Shown here: piece after piece, positions 20,625 through 29,881 of the stretch
How the letters are laid out: every line of letters begins with the position of its first letter
Numbering within the stretch: position 1 is the stretch's first letter
Notes under the pieces: generated by a model
What the model was told of the DNA's origin: nothing
Databases searched by the model: none
The model's input: only the letters and a program-made list of their open reading frames with translations
Translations under genes and position numbers: made by a program
Source: Corynebacterium callunae DSM 20147
Lineage (GTDB): Bacteria; Actinomycetota; Actinomycetes; Mycobacteriales; Mycobacteriaceae
DNA: 64,000 nt
Direction of reading: 5' to 3'
NCBI RefSeq assembly: GCF_000344785.1
Contig: NC_020506.1
Location: forward strand, 372,001 to 436,000

Positions 20625-21452
20625 TTAGGGCGCAACAACATCCCAGGGCACAGTTAAGAGGCAGTCACCCACACGTCGCCGGGGGATTTCAATGGGCCAG
20701 CCTTGTTCAACAAGCATCAGCCGAGCCTTTTCCCAGCGCACCCGCGGTCCATAGGGCTCCCAGCCGGCGGAATAATCCCAGGCAGCATCAGCAGCGGCAA
20801 GCAAAGAGTAGATCTTTTCGCCGGGAACATTGCGGTGGATCAGCACCTTTGGCAGTCGTTCGGCCACGTCAGAAGGTTTTTCTACACCCCAAGGATCCCA
20901 TGCCAGCGTTAATGTCACAGGACCGGTTGCATCCAAGGTGATCCAGCTGCAGCGTCTGCCGATTTCATCGCAGGTGCCTTCAAAAAATAATCCACCGGGG
21001 GCAAGTCGAGAGGTGACGGTATTCCACGCATCGGCAACCTGCTCCACATCGTATTGGCGCAGCACATTGAAGGCCCGCACAAGTTGGGGCTGATAGCCGG
21101 CTAGTTCAAAGCCGCCAAGCTCGAAGGAAACTCCGCCTTGAGCAGGTAAAACTCTTTCGGGATTAATTTCTAGGCCCACCACGCGCATTTTTGAATCGAG
21201 GCGGTGTAGCCAGCGTCCCCATTCCACGGTGGTGGTGTGGCTGGCGCCGTAACCGACATCCAAAGCCAGAGTCCCAAAACCATAGCCAGCTACAAGCGAG
21301 CGGACCCGGTCATGATGAAAGCACCACCGATCGAAGCGTCGTAGACGATTCACACCGGTGGTGCCACGAGTGATCACGCCAATTGGCTTAATTTTTTTCC
21401 CAGTTGTTGGGACATTAAATGAAGCGCGGAGATTATGAGCGTGATCGACCAT
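20625..21452 (-). CDS. Predicted SAM-dependent methyltransferase
   Basis: 275 residues. A class I methyltransferase fold is suggested by ALDVGYGASHTTTVEWGRWL (motif I, about 63-82) and the acidic strand end MRVVGLEINPERV. Later segments have the family layout FNVLRQYDVEQV and LAPGGLFFEGTCDE. The substrate is unknown. It starts 12 bp after the stop of the DUF2505 gene on the same strand, so the two may form an operon. It ends near the repeat region. Confidence 0.75.
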   Translation of the reverse strand: MVDHAHNLRASFNVPTTGKKIKPIGVITRGTTGVNRLRRFDRWCFHHDRVRSLVAGYGFGTLALDVGYGASHTTTVEWGRWLHRLDSKMRVVGLEINPERVLPAQGGVSFELGGFELAGYQPQLVRAFNVLRQYDVEQVADAWNTVTSRLAPGGLFFEGTCDEIGRRCSWITLDATGPVTLTLAWDPWGVEKPSDVAERLPKVLIHRNVPGEKIYSLLAAADAAWDYSAGWEPYGPRVRWEKARLMLVEQGWPIEIPRRRVGDCLLTVPWDVVAP

Positions 21453-21464
21453 GAAGAGATGTGT

Positions 21465-21968
21465 TTAGAGGTTCTCGGAGATCCACTTTTCGGTGAGTGC
21501 ACCTTCGTTGCCGAAGAGCTCGCCAAGTGCGTCGGCTACCTTTGGCTCGATGGCAGGGCCCATGAATGGGATGTTGACGGAGACTTCATTGCTGTATGCA
21601 AAGGTGGTGGCGGTGTCGTCGCCATTCACAGCGATGGTGCCCTTGAAGTCAACTGGGGTGCCCTTGACGTCTGCAAGGTAGTTGATGGTGCCAGCGTTGT
21701 TGTTGAATGCTGGAACGTTAACTACTCGCTTGACCTTGAGTGCCTGGCTGATCATGGCGCGCACTGCCTCTGGAAGTACGTCCAATGGAAGTACCTCGAA
21801 GAGGGTGACATCTGCGCTGCCGTCGGCTGCAGAGAACTCATTCACCTCGCCTGCTTCTGGGGAGAGGTTTGCTGCGATGTAGGCCCAGTACGCTTCAGTG
21901 GTCAGCGCCTCGTGGACCTTATCGATGGGCTGATTAATGGTAATTGTGTTTTCGCTACGCGTTGCCAT
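21465..21968 (-). CDS. DUF2505 family protein (SRPBCC fold)
   Basis: 167 residues. MATRSENTITINQPIDKVHE is followed by ALTTEAYWAYIAANL, typical of DUF2505 proteins, which have the hydrophobic-cavity SRPBCC (Bet v1-like) fold. They may bind lipids or other small hydrophobic molecules; no catalytic motif is visible. It diverges from murB with only 24 bp between the two start codons, so their promoters must overlap the opposite genes. Long plus-strand frames across this gene are shadows. Confidence 0.8.
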   Translation of the reverse strand: MATRSENTITINQPIDKVHEALTTEAYWAYIAANLSPEAGEVNEFSAADGSADVTLFEVLPLDVLPEAVRAMISQALKVKRVVNVPAFNNNAGTINYLADVKGTPVDFKGTIAVNGDDTATTFAYSNEVSVNIPFMGPAIEPKVADALGELFGNEGALTEKWISENL

Positions 21969-21992
21969 GCAGTTAAGACTACCGTTAGTAGG

Positions 21993-23099
21993 GTGTTGGA
22001 TTCATCGCTAGCCCAAGAAATTGCCGCAATTGACGGTGTAGAACTTGATTCTGAGGTCACTTTTGCTGATCTCACGACCCTCCATATAGGGGGAAAACCG
22101 CGCCTAGCTGTGCGTTGTCGGACCACCGCCGCGGTGGTTGCCGTTGTTAAATTGCTTGACGACGCCTCCCTCCCGCTGCTCATTGTGGGCGGGGGCTCCA
22201 ACCTTGTTGTCGCCGATGGCGATTTAGATGTGGTTGCTGTCATCATCGAAGCCGATGCAGTAAGCGTGAATTTTGCCGAGTCCACCATCACCGCTGAAGC
22301 TGGAGCACAGTGGGATGATGTTGTGGCCTTCTCGGTGGAATCCGGGTTGGGCGGAATTGAATGTCTTTCCGGAATTCCAGGTTCTGCAGGTGCCACGCCG
22401 GTGCAAAATGTGGGAGCCTATGGCACGGAAGTATCTGATGTATTAACTCAGGTGCAGCTTTATGATCGTCACTCTGGTGAGGTCTCCTGGGTACCAGCCT
22501 CCGAGTTGGAGTTGGCATATCGCTATTCAAACCTGAAGTTCACAAATCGTGCCGTGGTTTTGGCCATCACCATGCAACTATTGCCAGATGGTTTGTCCGC
22601 CCCTTTGCGATACGGCGAGTTGGCTCGTCGATTAGCAGTTTCGGCGTCTGAGTGGCAACCACGCCGCCCTATTCGACTAGTCCGCGATATGGTGCTGGAA
22701 TTGCGCCGCGGCAAGGGCATGGTGGTCGATGCAGGCGACCATGACACCTGGTCAGCGGGCTCATTTTTTACCAACCCCATCGTCGATCCTGCAGTTGCCA
22801 CCTCCGTTTTTGAAAAAGTTGGCGAGCCCACAATGCCGCGCTACCCAGCAGGCGAGGACAAAGAAAAGCTTTCCGCAGCCTGGCTTATTGAGCGTGCAGG
22901 TTTTGCCAAGGGACACCCCGGCCCTGGCGCAAAAGCTGCGCTGAGCAATAAACACACCTTGGCGCTGACTAATAGGGGAGAAGCGAGCGCAACTGACCTG
23001 CTGCGCCTCGCCCAGGAAATTCGCGCCGGGGTACACGATGCTTTTGGAGTGACCTTAGTTCCTGAACCCGTATGGATTGGAATGAGTATCGATGACTGA
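21993..23099 (+). CDS. murB: UDP-N-acetylenolpyruvoylglucosamine reductase
   Basis: 368 residues. Reduces UDP-GlcNAc-enolpyruvate to UDP-MurNAc with FAD and NADPH, second committed step of peptidoglycan synthesis. FAD-domain marks are LHIGGKPRLAVR, GGGSNLVV, SGIPGSAGATPVQNVGAYG and YRYSNLKF. The C-terminal domain has SAGSFFTNPI and NKHTLALTN. GTG at 21993 is chosen (VLDSSLAQEI). The frame is open 558 bp further upstream, but that part is antisense to the DUF2505 gene. The stop overlaps the next gene by eight bases. Confidence 0.93.
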   Translation: MLDSSLAQEIAAIDGVELDSEVTFADLTTLHIGGKPRLAVRCRTTAAVVAVVKLLDDASLPLLIVGGGSNLVVADGDLDVVAVIIEADAVSVNFAESTITAEAGAQWDDVVAFSVESGLGGIECLSGIPGSAGATPVQNVGAYGTEVSDVLTQVQLYDRHSGEVSWVPASELELAYRYSNLKFTNRAVVLAITMQLLPDGLSAPLRYGELARRLAVSASEWQPRRPIRLVRDMVLELRRGKGMVVDAGDHDTWSAGSFFTNPIVDPAVATSVFEKVGEPTMPRYPAGEDKEKLSAAWLIERAGFAKGHPGPGAKAALSNKHTLALTNRGEASATDLLRLAQEIRAGVHDAFGVTLVPEPVWIGMSIDD

Positions 23100-23733
23100 T
23101 TTCGCGGAAGTACCCGGCACTGCAGCTCCCTTGCACAATGCTCTCAACGCGGCGGGCTATCCAGACCTGGAATCGCTTGATGGAGTGCCCTATAAAACGC
23201 TTATTGCGCTGCATGGAGTGGGCAAGGTTGGATTGGGGCGCATCCAGGTAGCTTTGGAGGAACGCGGCCTAGCGCTTGGCGCAGAAACCAAGGGCGCCAC
23301 CATTACAGCTGGTCATACCGGCAAAGTAGCCTCCGATATCAAAACGCATATCACCGGCGTGGATCCGCTGAACTATATCGAGGCGCTCGACACCCCGCGC
23401 CGGGTGGAGCATGGCAAGCAGCTTTTGGAAATTTTCAACCGCGTCACCGGGGCAGAGCCCAAGATGTGGGGACCTTCGATGATCGGCTATGGAGAAACCC
23501 ACTACATCTCCCACACCGGCCGCGAAGGCGATTGGTTCCAAGTGGGATTTAGTCCTGCCAAGTCCAAGATTTCGCTTTATGGCCTTAAAGACTCTGAGCG
23601 TGGAGCTAAGCTTTTGCCGGAATTGGGCAAGTACACCGAGGGCCGAGGCTGTGTGTACATCAATAAGCCTGAAGATGTTGACCTTGAGGTGTTAGAGCAG
23701 CTCATCGCCACTTCTTGGGCCACCTTAAACTAA
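23092..23733 (+). CDS. Helix-hairpin-helix plus DUF1801 protein
   Basis: 213 residues. The N-terminal third (TAAPLHNALNAAGY to GLGRIQVALEERG) resembles a helix-hairpin-helix (LIALHGVGKVGLGRI), a possible DNA contact. The C-terminal part is DUF1801: WGPSMIGYGETHYISHTGR and GDWFQVGFSPAKSKISLY. DUF1801 proteins have a fold like the iron-chaperone YdhG, but no function is fixed. It overlaps the end of murB by eight bases and ends at a bidirectional terminator. Confidence 0.78.
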   Translation: MTDFAEVPGTAAPLHNALNAAGYPDLESLDGVPYKTLIALHGVGKVGLGRIQVALEERGLALGAETKGATITAGHTGKVASDIKTHITGVDPLNYIEALDTPRRVEHGKQLLEIFNRVTGAEPKMWGPSMIGYGETHYISHTGREGDWFQVGFSPAKSKISLYGLKDSERGAKLLPELGKYTEGRGCVYINKPEDVDLEVLEQLIATSWATLN

Positions 23734-23780
23734 AAATATGCGGTAGCTGGGAAGATTTCCCGCAGCTACCGCATATTTTT
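23732..23780. terminator. Bidirectional terminator between DUF1801 gene and fadD
   Basis: AAAAATATGCGGTAGCTG pairs with CAGCTACCGCATATTTTT, an 18-bp perfect stem with A- and T-runs on opposite sides. It ends both convergent genes. Confidence 0.9.
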
Positions 23781-25485
23781 ATTTCTGAGTCTTCTTAATC
23801 AACTCGGCCTGAACTTCGCGACGGCGAATCTTGCCCATTTGATCGCGAGGCATCTCCTCAAAGTGATAGAAGGTGCGTGGAACCTTGTAGCGAGTGAGGT
23901 TTTCGCGGGCGAATTCCTTCAAGCCCTCTGGGTTCAGTGCAGCGCCTTCCACCAGGGTGATAGCTGCAACAACATTCTCAGAGCCATCTTCTCGTGGCAA
24001 TCCAACTACCGCAGCATCCTGAATATCAGGGTGCTCGATGAGGACTTCTTCCACCTCAACCGGATAAACGTTGAAGCCGCCGGTGATGATGACTTCCTTG
24101 ATACGAGCAACCAAACGTACAAAGCCATCTTCTTCCATGACTCCGACATCGCCGGTGCGGTACCACTCGCCGTGGAAGCTGGAGGCGGTTGCTTCTGGCT
24201 GATTGAGATAGCCCTGGAAAACCTGTGGGCCCTTAACCAAAACTTCGCCCTCAGTGCCATCTGGCAGGGTCTCATCGAGGTTTTCTGGATTAGCAATGCG
24301 AACCAGGGTGTCTGGGAAAGGAATTCCCACATAACCTGGGCGACGGCTCTTATTCATGGGGTTACCCACGATGATTGGAGAGGTCTCGGTGAGGCCATAA
24401 CCTTCCACCAGCAGGCCACCGGTGTGGCTTTCCCAACGCTCAACAGTGCGTGTTGGCAGGGTAGAGGCGCCAGAGAAGGAATTGCGCACGCCCTTAATTG
24501 GGATGTTCATCTCATCAGAGGCGTCGACGATCTTCTCGTAGAGAGTAGGAACGCCGGGCAGCCAAGTGGGAGTGTGCTTCTTCATCAGGTTCATGATGAG
24601 GTCGATGCGTGGAGTTGGCAGCAGCACCATTTCGCCGCCGATAAACACAGAGAGGGTTCCGACCATGGTCAGGCCATAGGCGTGGAACATTGGCAGGGCA
24701 CCGAGCAGGCGCTCTGGTTTATCGCCAAGACCAGGTACCCAGCTTTTACCCTGCAACAAATTGGCAAAAAGGTTGCCGTGGGAAAGCTGCGCGCCCTTTG
24801 GACGGCCAGTGGTGCCGGAAGTGTAGAGAATCAGGGCGATGGTCTCTTTTGTGACTGAAGGTTCGGAAACTACATCTTCGCCTTCGCCACCCATTGCGGC
24901 ACTCTTGAGAGTCTCATAAGGCACAGTGTTGGGTGCAGTTCCGGAGAGGGAATCGCGAGTCTTACGCAATGCAGGGATAGGCAGCTTCAGAGCAAAACGC
25001 TGCAGAGTTGGCATTGCGTTGATCATGTTGACGGAAACGATGGTTTCCAAAGGAGTCTCACTGCGAAGTTTTTCCACAGTTGGAGCAGCCTTATCCCACA
25101 CAATTGCTACGCGTGCGCCATGATCCTTAAAAGGCTCCAAAAGCTCATGGGCGGTGTAGAGCGGATTGTGCTCGATGACAGTGGCGCCCAGCTTGAGTGC
25201 TGCGTAGAAAGCTGCAATGTGCTGCGGGCAGTTTGGCAAGACGATGGCTACGCGGTCACCAGGGCGAACACCCAGGGCACGCAAGCCCGCTGCAATGCTA
25301 CGAACTTCTTTGTCCAGCTCCGCATAGGTTTGGGTGCGGCCAAAGAAGTAGGTGGCTGACTTTTCGGCATTGATGGCCAGGTTGTTGTCATAAACGTCCA
25401 GCAGCGTGGTCTCGCCATATTCAAGAGAGTGCGGAGTCCACTCGGGATAGTGCTGGAGCCAGGCCTTGGTTTCGTATGCTGACAT
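23779..25485 (-). CDS. fadD: Long-chain fatty acid--CoA ligase
   Basis: 568 residues, ANL superfamily. Activates fatty acids to acyl-AMP and then acyl-CoA. Motifs are the P-loop LILYTSGTTGRPKGAQLSHG (about 215-234), the adenylate motif VEGYGLTETSP, YRTGDVG and the hinge/catalytic lysine region MPRDQMGKIRRREV near the C-terminus. GAAGGGACAGC precedes the ATG at 25485. Corynebacteria make fatty acids by a type I synthase and feed them to mycolate synthesis, where acyl-CoA/AMP enzymes act. Which chain length it uses is unknown. Confidence 0.9.
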   Translation of the reverse strand: MSAYETKAWLQHYPEWTPHSLEYGETTLLDVYDNNLAINAEKSATYFFGRTQTYAELDKEVRSIAAGLRALGVRPGDRVAIVLPNCPQHIAAFYAALKLGATVIEHNPLYTAHELLEPFKDHGARVAIVWDKAAPTVEKLRSETPLETIVSVNMINAMPTLQRFALKLPIPALRKTRDSLSGTAPNTVPYETLKSAAMGGEGEDVVSEPSVTKETIALILYTSGTTGRPKGAQLSHGNLFANLLQGKSWVPGLGDKPERLLGALPMFHAYGLTMVGTLSVFIGGEMVLLPTPRIDLIMNLMKKHTPTWLPGVPTLYEKIVDASDEMNIPIKGVRNSFSGASTLPTRTVERWESHTGGLLVEGYGLTETSPIIVGNPMNKSRRPGYVGIPFPDTLVRIANPENLDETLPDGTEGEVLVKGPQVFQGYLNQPEATASSFHGEWYRTGDVGVMEEDGFVRLVARIKEVIITGGFNVYPVEVEEVLIEHPDIQDAAVVGLPREDGSENVVAAITLVEGAALNPEGLKEFARENLTRYKVPRTFYHFEEMPRDQMGKIRRREVQAELIKKTQK

Positions 25486-25570
25486 GCTGTCCCTTCAATA
25501 GCGATTGATTTGTTCCCTTAAGTATATAGAGGGCAGGTGTACTTAAGCTCCTCCCATTAAACACAGCCCC

Positions 25571-25576
25571 TAGAAT
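25571..25576 (+). promoter_or_regulatory. -10 box of mshA, leaderless start
   Basis: TAGAAT is followed after six bases by the mshA ATG, with no ribosome site, suggesting a leaderless mRNA. No convincing -35 is visible. Confidence 0.45.
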
Positions 25577-25582
25577 AGACCC

Positions 25583-26854
25583 ATGCGCATCGCAATGATC
25601 TCCATGCATACCTCCCCGCTACAGCAGCCGGGAACGGGTGATTCTGGAGGAATGAACGTCTACGTTTTGTCCACTGCCAAGGAGCTGGCAAAGCAGGGCG
25701 TAGAGGTAGATATTTATACCCGAGCCACGCGACCATCCCAGGGTGAGATCGTAAATGTGGCCCCTAACCTGCGGGTTATTAATATCGTGGCAGGTCCCTA
25801 TGAAGGCTTGGCCAAGGAAGAACTGCCTACTCAGCTGGCGGCTTTTGCCGGCGGCATGTTGGTATTTACGCGCCGTGAAAAGATTGAATATGATCTCATT
25901 CACTCTCACTATTGGCTATCTGGCCAGGTGGGTTGGCTGATGCGCGATATGTGGCGCATTCCTCTAGTGCATACTGCACACACCTTGGCTGCGGTGAAAA
26001 ACTATTATCGCGATGACACCGACACACCTGAATCGGAAGCGCGGCGTATTTGTGAGCAGCAATTGGTGGATAATGCCGATGTGCTGGCCGTGAATACGCA
26101 GGAAGAATTACAGGATTTGGTGCATCACTATGACGCAAATCCGGAGCACATTTCAGTGGTGTCGCCCGGTGCTGATGTCACGCTTTATAACCCGGGCAAT
26201 GATCGTGCTACTGAGCGTTCCCGCCGTGAGCTGGGTATTCCTTTGCATACCAAAGTGGTTGCCTTTGTTGGTCGCTTGCAGCCCTTTAAAGGTCCGCAGG
26301 TGCTCATCCGCGCGGTTGCGGAGCTTTTCCGCCGCGATCCTAATCGCAATTTGCGAGTAATCATTTGTGGTGGCCCTTCAGGGCAGAATGCCTCTCCAGA
26401 TACCTATCGCAACCTGGCAGTGGAGTTGGGCGTCGAAAAGCGTATTCGCTTTCTTGATCCCCGCCCGCCGGCCGAACTGGTTTCGGTCTATCGCGCCGCC
26501 GATATTGTCGCGGTGCCGAGCTTTAATGAGTCCTTTGGGCTGGTCGCCATGGAGGCACAGGCCAGCGGCACGCCCGTGGTGGCTGCACGCGTGGGTGGCC
26601 TCCCGATTGCCGTTGCAGAGGGCGAAACCGGGTTGCTCGTGGACGGTCACGATCCGGCCCTGTGGGCCGACACCCTTGCAACGCTGCTTGACGACGACGA
26701 AACTCGCATCAGAATGGGAGAAGACGCAGTTGAGCACGCCCAAGCTTTTTCCTGGTTTGCTACGGCGGCACAGCTATCCTCCCTGTATAACGAGGTAATT
26801 GCCAATGACAGCGTAGATGGCCAAACCCGTTTTGGAGCAGCGGGCGGAGTGTGA
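25583..26854 (+). CDS. mshA: D-inositol-3-phosphate glycosyltransferase (mycothiol synthesis)
   Basis: 423 residues, GT4 family (GT-B fold). Transfers GlcNAc from UDP-GlcNAc to inositol-3-phosphate, first step of mycothiol, the main low-molecular thiol of Actinobacteria. The N-terminus has [13 protein letters not shown], the central part [11 protein letters not shown] and [12 protein letters not shown], and the C-terminal donor-site segment [18 protein letters not shown] with the E-x7-E pattern. [11 protein letters not shown] starts the second domain. It precedes gpmA by 60 bp. Confidence 0.95.
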   Translation: MRIAMISMHTSPLQQPGTGDSGGMNVYVLSTAKELAKQGVEVDIYTRATRPSQGEIVNVAPNLRVINIVAGPYEGLAKEELPTQLAAFAGGMLVFTRREKIEYDLIHSHYWLSGQVGWLMRDMWRIPLVHTAHTLAAVKNYYRDDTDTPESEARRICEQQLVDNADVLAVNTQEELQDLVHHYDANPEHISVVSPGADVTLYNPGNDRATERSRRELGIPLHTKVVAFVGRLQPFKGPQVLIRAVAELFRRDPNRNLRVIICGGPSGQNASPDTYRNLAVELGVEKRIRFLDPRPPAELVSVYRAADIVAVPSFNESFGLVAMEAQASGTPVVAARVGGLPIAVAEGETGLLVDGHDPALWADTLATLLDDDETRIRMGEDAVEHAQAFSWFATAAQLSSLYNEVIANDSVDGQTRFGAAGGV

Positions 26855-26914
26855 TCGCTTGCATATCGTGAATTCAACGCGCAATTGAACTCATAAAGTG
26901 GCAAACTAGTATCC

Positions 26915-27661
26915 ATGACTAACGGAAAACTGATTCTTCTGCGTCACGGTCAGAGCGAATGGAACGCATCCAACCAGTTCACTGGATGGGTCGACGTCAA
27001 TCTGACTGCGCAGGGTGAGGCTGAAGCCAAGCGTGGCGGCGAGCTCCTCGTTGAGGCCGGTATCCTGCCAGACGTTCTTTATACCTCTTTGCTGCGTCGT
27101 GCGATCCGCACCGCAAACATCGCGCTGAACAGCGCAGATCGTCACTGGATTCCCGTTGTTCGTGACTGGCGCCTCAACGAGCGTCACTACGGTGCGCTGC
27201 AGGGCCTGAACAAGGCTGAAACCAAGGACAAGTACGGCGATGACCTCTTCATGCAGTGGCGTCGTTCCTACGACACCCCACCACCAGAGCTTGCCGACGA
27301 CGCTGAGTTCTCCCAGGCTAACGATCCTCGTTATGCAGAACTTGAGACCGTGCCTCGCACCGAGTGCCTCAAGGATGTTGTTATCCGCCTGATCCCTTAC
27401 TTCGAAGAAGAGATCTTGCCTCGCGCACAAAAGGGTGAGAACGTTCTTATCGCAGCTCACGGCAACTCCCTGCGTGCGCTGGTGAAGCACCTTGATGGCA
27501 TCTCCGATGCAGACATTGCCGAGCTCAACATCCCAACCGGTATCCCACTGGTTTATGAGATTGCTGAAGACGGCAGCGTAGTAAACCCAGGTGGCACCTA
27601 CCTGGATCCTGAAGCAGCAGCAGCTGGCGCAGCAGCAGTGGCAAATCAGGGTAATAAGTAG
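26915..27661 (+). CDS. gpmA: 2,3-bisphosphoglycerate-dependent phosphoglycerate mutase
   Basis: 248 residues. Interconverts 3- and 2-phosphoglycerate in glycolysis. It has the phosphohistidine motif [17 protein letters not shown] (H about 11), [27 protein letters not shown] and the second catalytic histidine in [14 protein letters not shown], all as in cofactor-dependent mutases. The C-terminus is Ala-rich. senX3 begins ten bases after the stop, so a joint transcript is likely, as in M. tuberculosis, where gpm1 also precedes senX3. Confidence 0.96.
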   Translation: MTNGKLILLRHGQSEWNASNQFTGWVDVNLTAQGEAEAKRGGELLVEAGILPDVLYTSLLRRAIRTANIALNSADRHWIPVVRDWRLNERHYGALQGLNKAETKDKYGDDLFMQWRRSYDTPPPELADDAEFSQANDPRYAELETVPRTECLKDVVIRLIPYFEEEILPRAQKGENVLIAAHGNSLRALVKHLDGISDADIAELNIPTGIPLVYEIAEDGSVVNPGGTYLDPEAAAAGAAAVANQGNK

Positions 27662-27671
27662 CTACTTGTAG

Positions 27672-28913
27672 GTGGGCACTTTTCTTGCTTTCGTTTTGGG
27701 CGTGGTCCTCATGGGCCTCGCCCTACCTGCGTATTCCCGAATCAAGGACAGACTGCGCCGCCACAAATCAGCAATTACCCTTTCTCAAAATCAGGTAACC
27801 ACGGTGGGCCAGGTCTTGCACCTAGCCATTCAGGGCTCACCAACTGGCATCACCGTTGTGGACCGCACCGGTGATGTCATCCTTTCCAATGGCAGTGCCC
27901 ATGAGCTGGGCATTGTCCACGAGCGCACGGTTGACAATGAAGTGTGGCGCGTGGCCCAGGAAGCTTTCCAGGACCAAGAAACCCATTCTTTAGATGTTTA
28001 TCCAGATAAAAACCCGCGTCGCCCGGGCAACCGCATCACTGCAGTGCAGGCCGTAGTTAAACCCCTAACGCTTATCGACGACCGCTTTGTGATCATCTAC
28101 GCAACCGATGAATCCGAAAATGTGCGTATGGAATCCGCTCGCCGTGACTTCGTAGCCAATGTCTCCCATGAACTTAAAACCCCTGTTGGTGGCATGGCTC
28201 TATTGGCTGAAGCGCTGATGGAATCCTCCGATGACCCTGAACAAGTGGTTTATTTTGGATCCCGACTCCACCGCGAAGCTCACCGCATGGCGGATATGAT
28301 CAACGAGCTCATCTCCCTTTCCAAGCTGCAGGGTGCTGAACGACTCCCCGATATGGAACCCGTCAAAGTGGATTCCATCATCGACGAAGCCATCGAAAGA
28401 ACCCAACTTGCCGCCGACAATGCAAATATCGAAATTGTCCGTGGTGATCGCACCGGAGTCTGGGTGGAAGCCGATCGTTCCCTCCTGGTTACTGCTGTAG
28501 CTAATTTGATCAGCAACGCAATTAACTATTCCCCCAAGTCAGTGCCGGTTTCTGTATCCCAAAGCATCCGTAACAACGTGGTGATGATCCGAGTTACTGA
28601 CCGTGGCATCGGAATTGCACCCGAAGATCAGGGCCGCGTTTTTGAAAGATTCTTCCGCGTGGACAAAGCTCGTTCCCGACAAACCGGCGGAACTGGCCTT
28701 GGCCTGGCTATTGTTAAGCATGTGATGGCCAATCATGGCGGTAGTATTAGTTTGTGGTCGCGTCCAGGAACTGGCTCCACATTCACGCTCGAACTTCCTG
28801 TCTATCAACCAGAGTCCAAGGAACCGGCTGAAGCTAAGCAGGGTCCAAGTTTAGACTCACCAATTCGCACGACTGCGTCCAGAAATTCGGGACGCCGAAA
28901 GGAAAAATCATGA
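27672..28913 (+). CDS. senX3: Sensor histidine kinase SenX3 (phosphate limitation)
   Basis: 413 residues. One N-terminal membrane helix (about 2-18), a PAS-like domain (about 45-140), dimerisation/phosphoacceptor box FVANVSHELKTPVGG (H about 165), then N-box NLISNAINYSP and the G-boxes DRGIGIAPEDQG and GGTGLGLAIVKHV. Mycobacterial SenX3 signals phosphate starvation to RegX3; C. glutamicum has the same pair as CgtS3/R3. GTG start; the stop overlaps the regX3 ATG by four bases. Confidence 0.93.
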   Translation: MGTFLAFVLGVVLMGLALPAYSRIKDRLRRHKSAITLSQNQVTTVGQVLHLAIQGSPTGITVVDRTGDVILSNGSAHELGIVHERTVDNEVWRVAQEAFQDQETHSLDVYPDKNPRRPGNRITAVQAVVKPLTLIDDRFVIIYATDESENVRMESARRDFVANVSHELKTPVGGMALLAEALMESSDDPEQVVYFGSRLHREAHRMADMINELISLSKLQGAERLPDMEPVKVDSIIDEAIERTQLAADNANIEIVRGDRTGVWVEADRSLLVTAVANLISNAINYSPKSVPVSVSQSIRNNVVMIRVTDRGIGIAPEDQGRVFERFFRVDKARSRQTGGTGLGLAIVKHVMANHGGSISLWSRPGTGSTFTLELPVYQPESKEPAEAKQGPSLDSPIRTTASRNSGRRKEKS

Positions 28914-29605
28914 CGACAATCCTGATCGTTGAAGATGAGGAATCGTTGGCGGATCCTTTGGCCTTCCTTCTCCGCAAAGAAGGTTTTGACACCATCATCG
29001 CAGGTGACGGCCCTACAGCTCTTGTAGAATTCAGCCGCAATGATGTTGACATCGTGCTTTTGGATCTTATGCTTCCCGGAATGTCCGGCACTGACGTTTG
29101 CAAAGAACTCCGTACCGTCTCTACTGTCCCGGTAATTATGGTGACTGCCCGCGACTCTGAGATCGATAAAGTTGTGGGTCTAGAGCTCGGCGCCGATGAC
29201 TATGTGACCAAGCCATATTCCTCACGCGAGCTCATCGCCCGTATCCGTGCAGTACTGCGCCGCCGTGGAGTTTCGGAAAGCGAAGCCGAAGAGGTTGATG
29301 ACGATCAAATCCTCGAAGGTGGCAGGGTAAGAATGGACGTTGACAGCCACACAGTCAGCGTTGATGGCAAGCCAGTCAGCATGCCTTTGAAGGAATTTGA
29401 TCTTTTGGAGTATTTGCTGCGCAATGCTGGCCGAGTACTCACCCGCGGCCAGCTTATTGACCGCATTTGGGGCGCAGATTATGTCGGCGACACCAAAACC
29501 CTCGATGTTCACGTCAAGCGATTGCGTTCCAAGATCGAAGAAGAGCCTTCTCGCCCCCGTTACCTAGTAACTGTGCGTGGCCTGGGCTATAAATTCGAGC
29601 TCTAA
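28910..29605 (+). CDS. regX3: Response regulator RegX3
   Basis: 231 residues, OmpR/PhoB family. Receiver domain with the acidic pair EDEE, the phosphorylated aspartate in VLLDLMLPGMSG (about 52), the threonine of VTARDSE and the lysine in VTKPYS. C-terminal winged helix with LLEYLLRNAGRVLTRGQL and the recognition region TLDVHVKRLRSKIEE. Partner of SenX3 with an ATGA overlap. Repeat copy B begins ten bases after the stop. Confidence 0.95.
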   Translation: MTTILIVEDEESLADPLAFLLRKEGFDTIIAGDGPTALVEFSRNDVDIVLLDLMLPGMSGTDVCKELRTVSTVPVIMVTARDSEIDKVVGLELGADDYVTKPYSSRELIARIRAVLRRRGVSESEAEEVDDDQILEGGRVRMDVDSHTVSVDGKPVSMPLKEFDLLEYLLRNAGRVLTRGQLIDRIWGADYVGDTKTLDVHVKRLRSKIEEEPSRPRYLVTVRGLGYKFEL

Positions 29606-29881
29606 CCCCATAAAGCGTGCCGATTTACGCAAATATGCAATAACGAACGTGTATTCGTCGTAAATTGGCACGATATTTGGGTCTAGATGGTGCCGATTTA
29701 CGAAGAAAAGCACTAGACCAGACGGTTTTAGGGCACATCGGCACGACTGTTGAATAAAATTCGAAATCAGGTTCTAAAAGTAGCGCTTTATATGGCTGTT
29801 TAAGCGCCTAAATCTGTGGTCCCAATATAAAAGTTCATCCGGGGTGGGAACCGAGCTGAGACGCGCGCAGTCCAAATAGGT
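29606..29881. other. Intergenic region after regX3 with repeat copy B
   Basis: 276 bp without a gene. The first half is repeat copy B; the remainder is AT-rich with CAATATAAAAG near 29824, a possible promoter for the following gene. No terminator other than the repeat hairpins is seen after regX3. Confidence 0.6.
29615..29746. repeat. Four-armed palindromic intergenic repeat, copy B
   Basis: Arms GCGTGCCGATTTACGCAAA (29615), CGTAAATTGGCACG (29659-29672), GTGCCGATTTACG (29690-29702) and a shorter CATCGGCACG (29736-29745) stand at the same offsets as in copies A and C. The fourth arm is partly eroded. The 60 bp downstream also resemble those after copy C. Confidence 0.85.

Noticed and set aside
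21435-21992. N-terminal extension of murB
   Set aside because: Open by chance antisense to the DUF2505 gene; the extra 186 residues match no MurB domain, and the DUF2505 gene reads as a normal protein.
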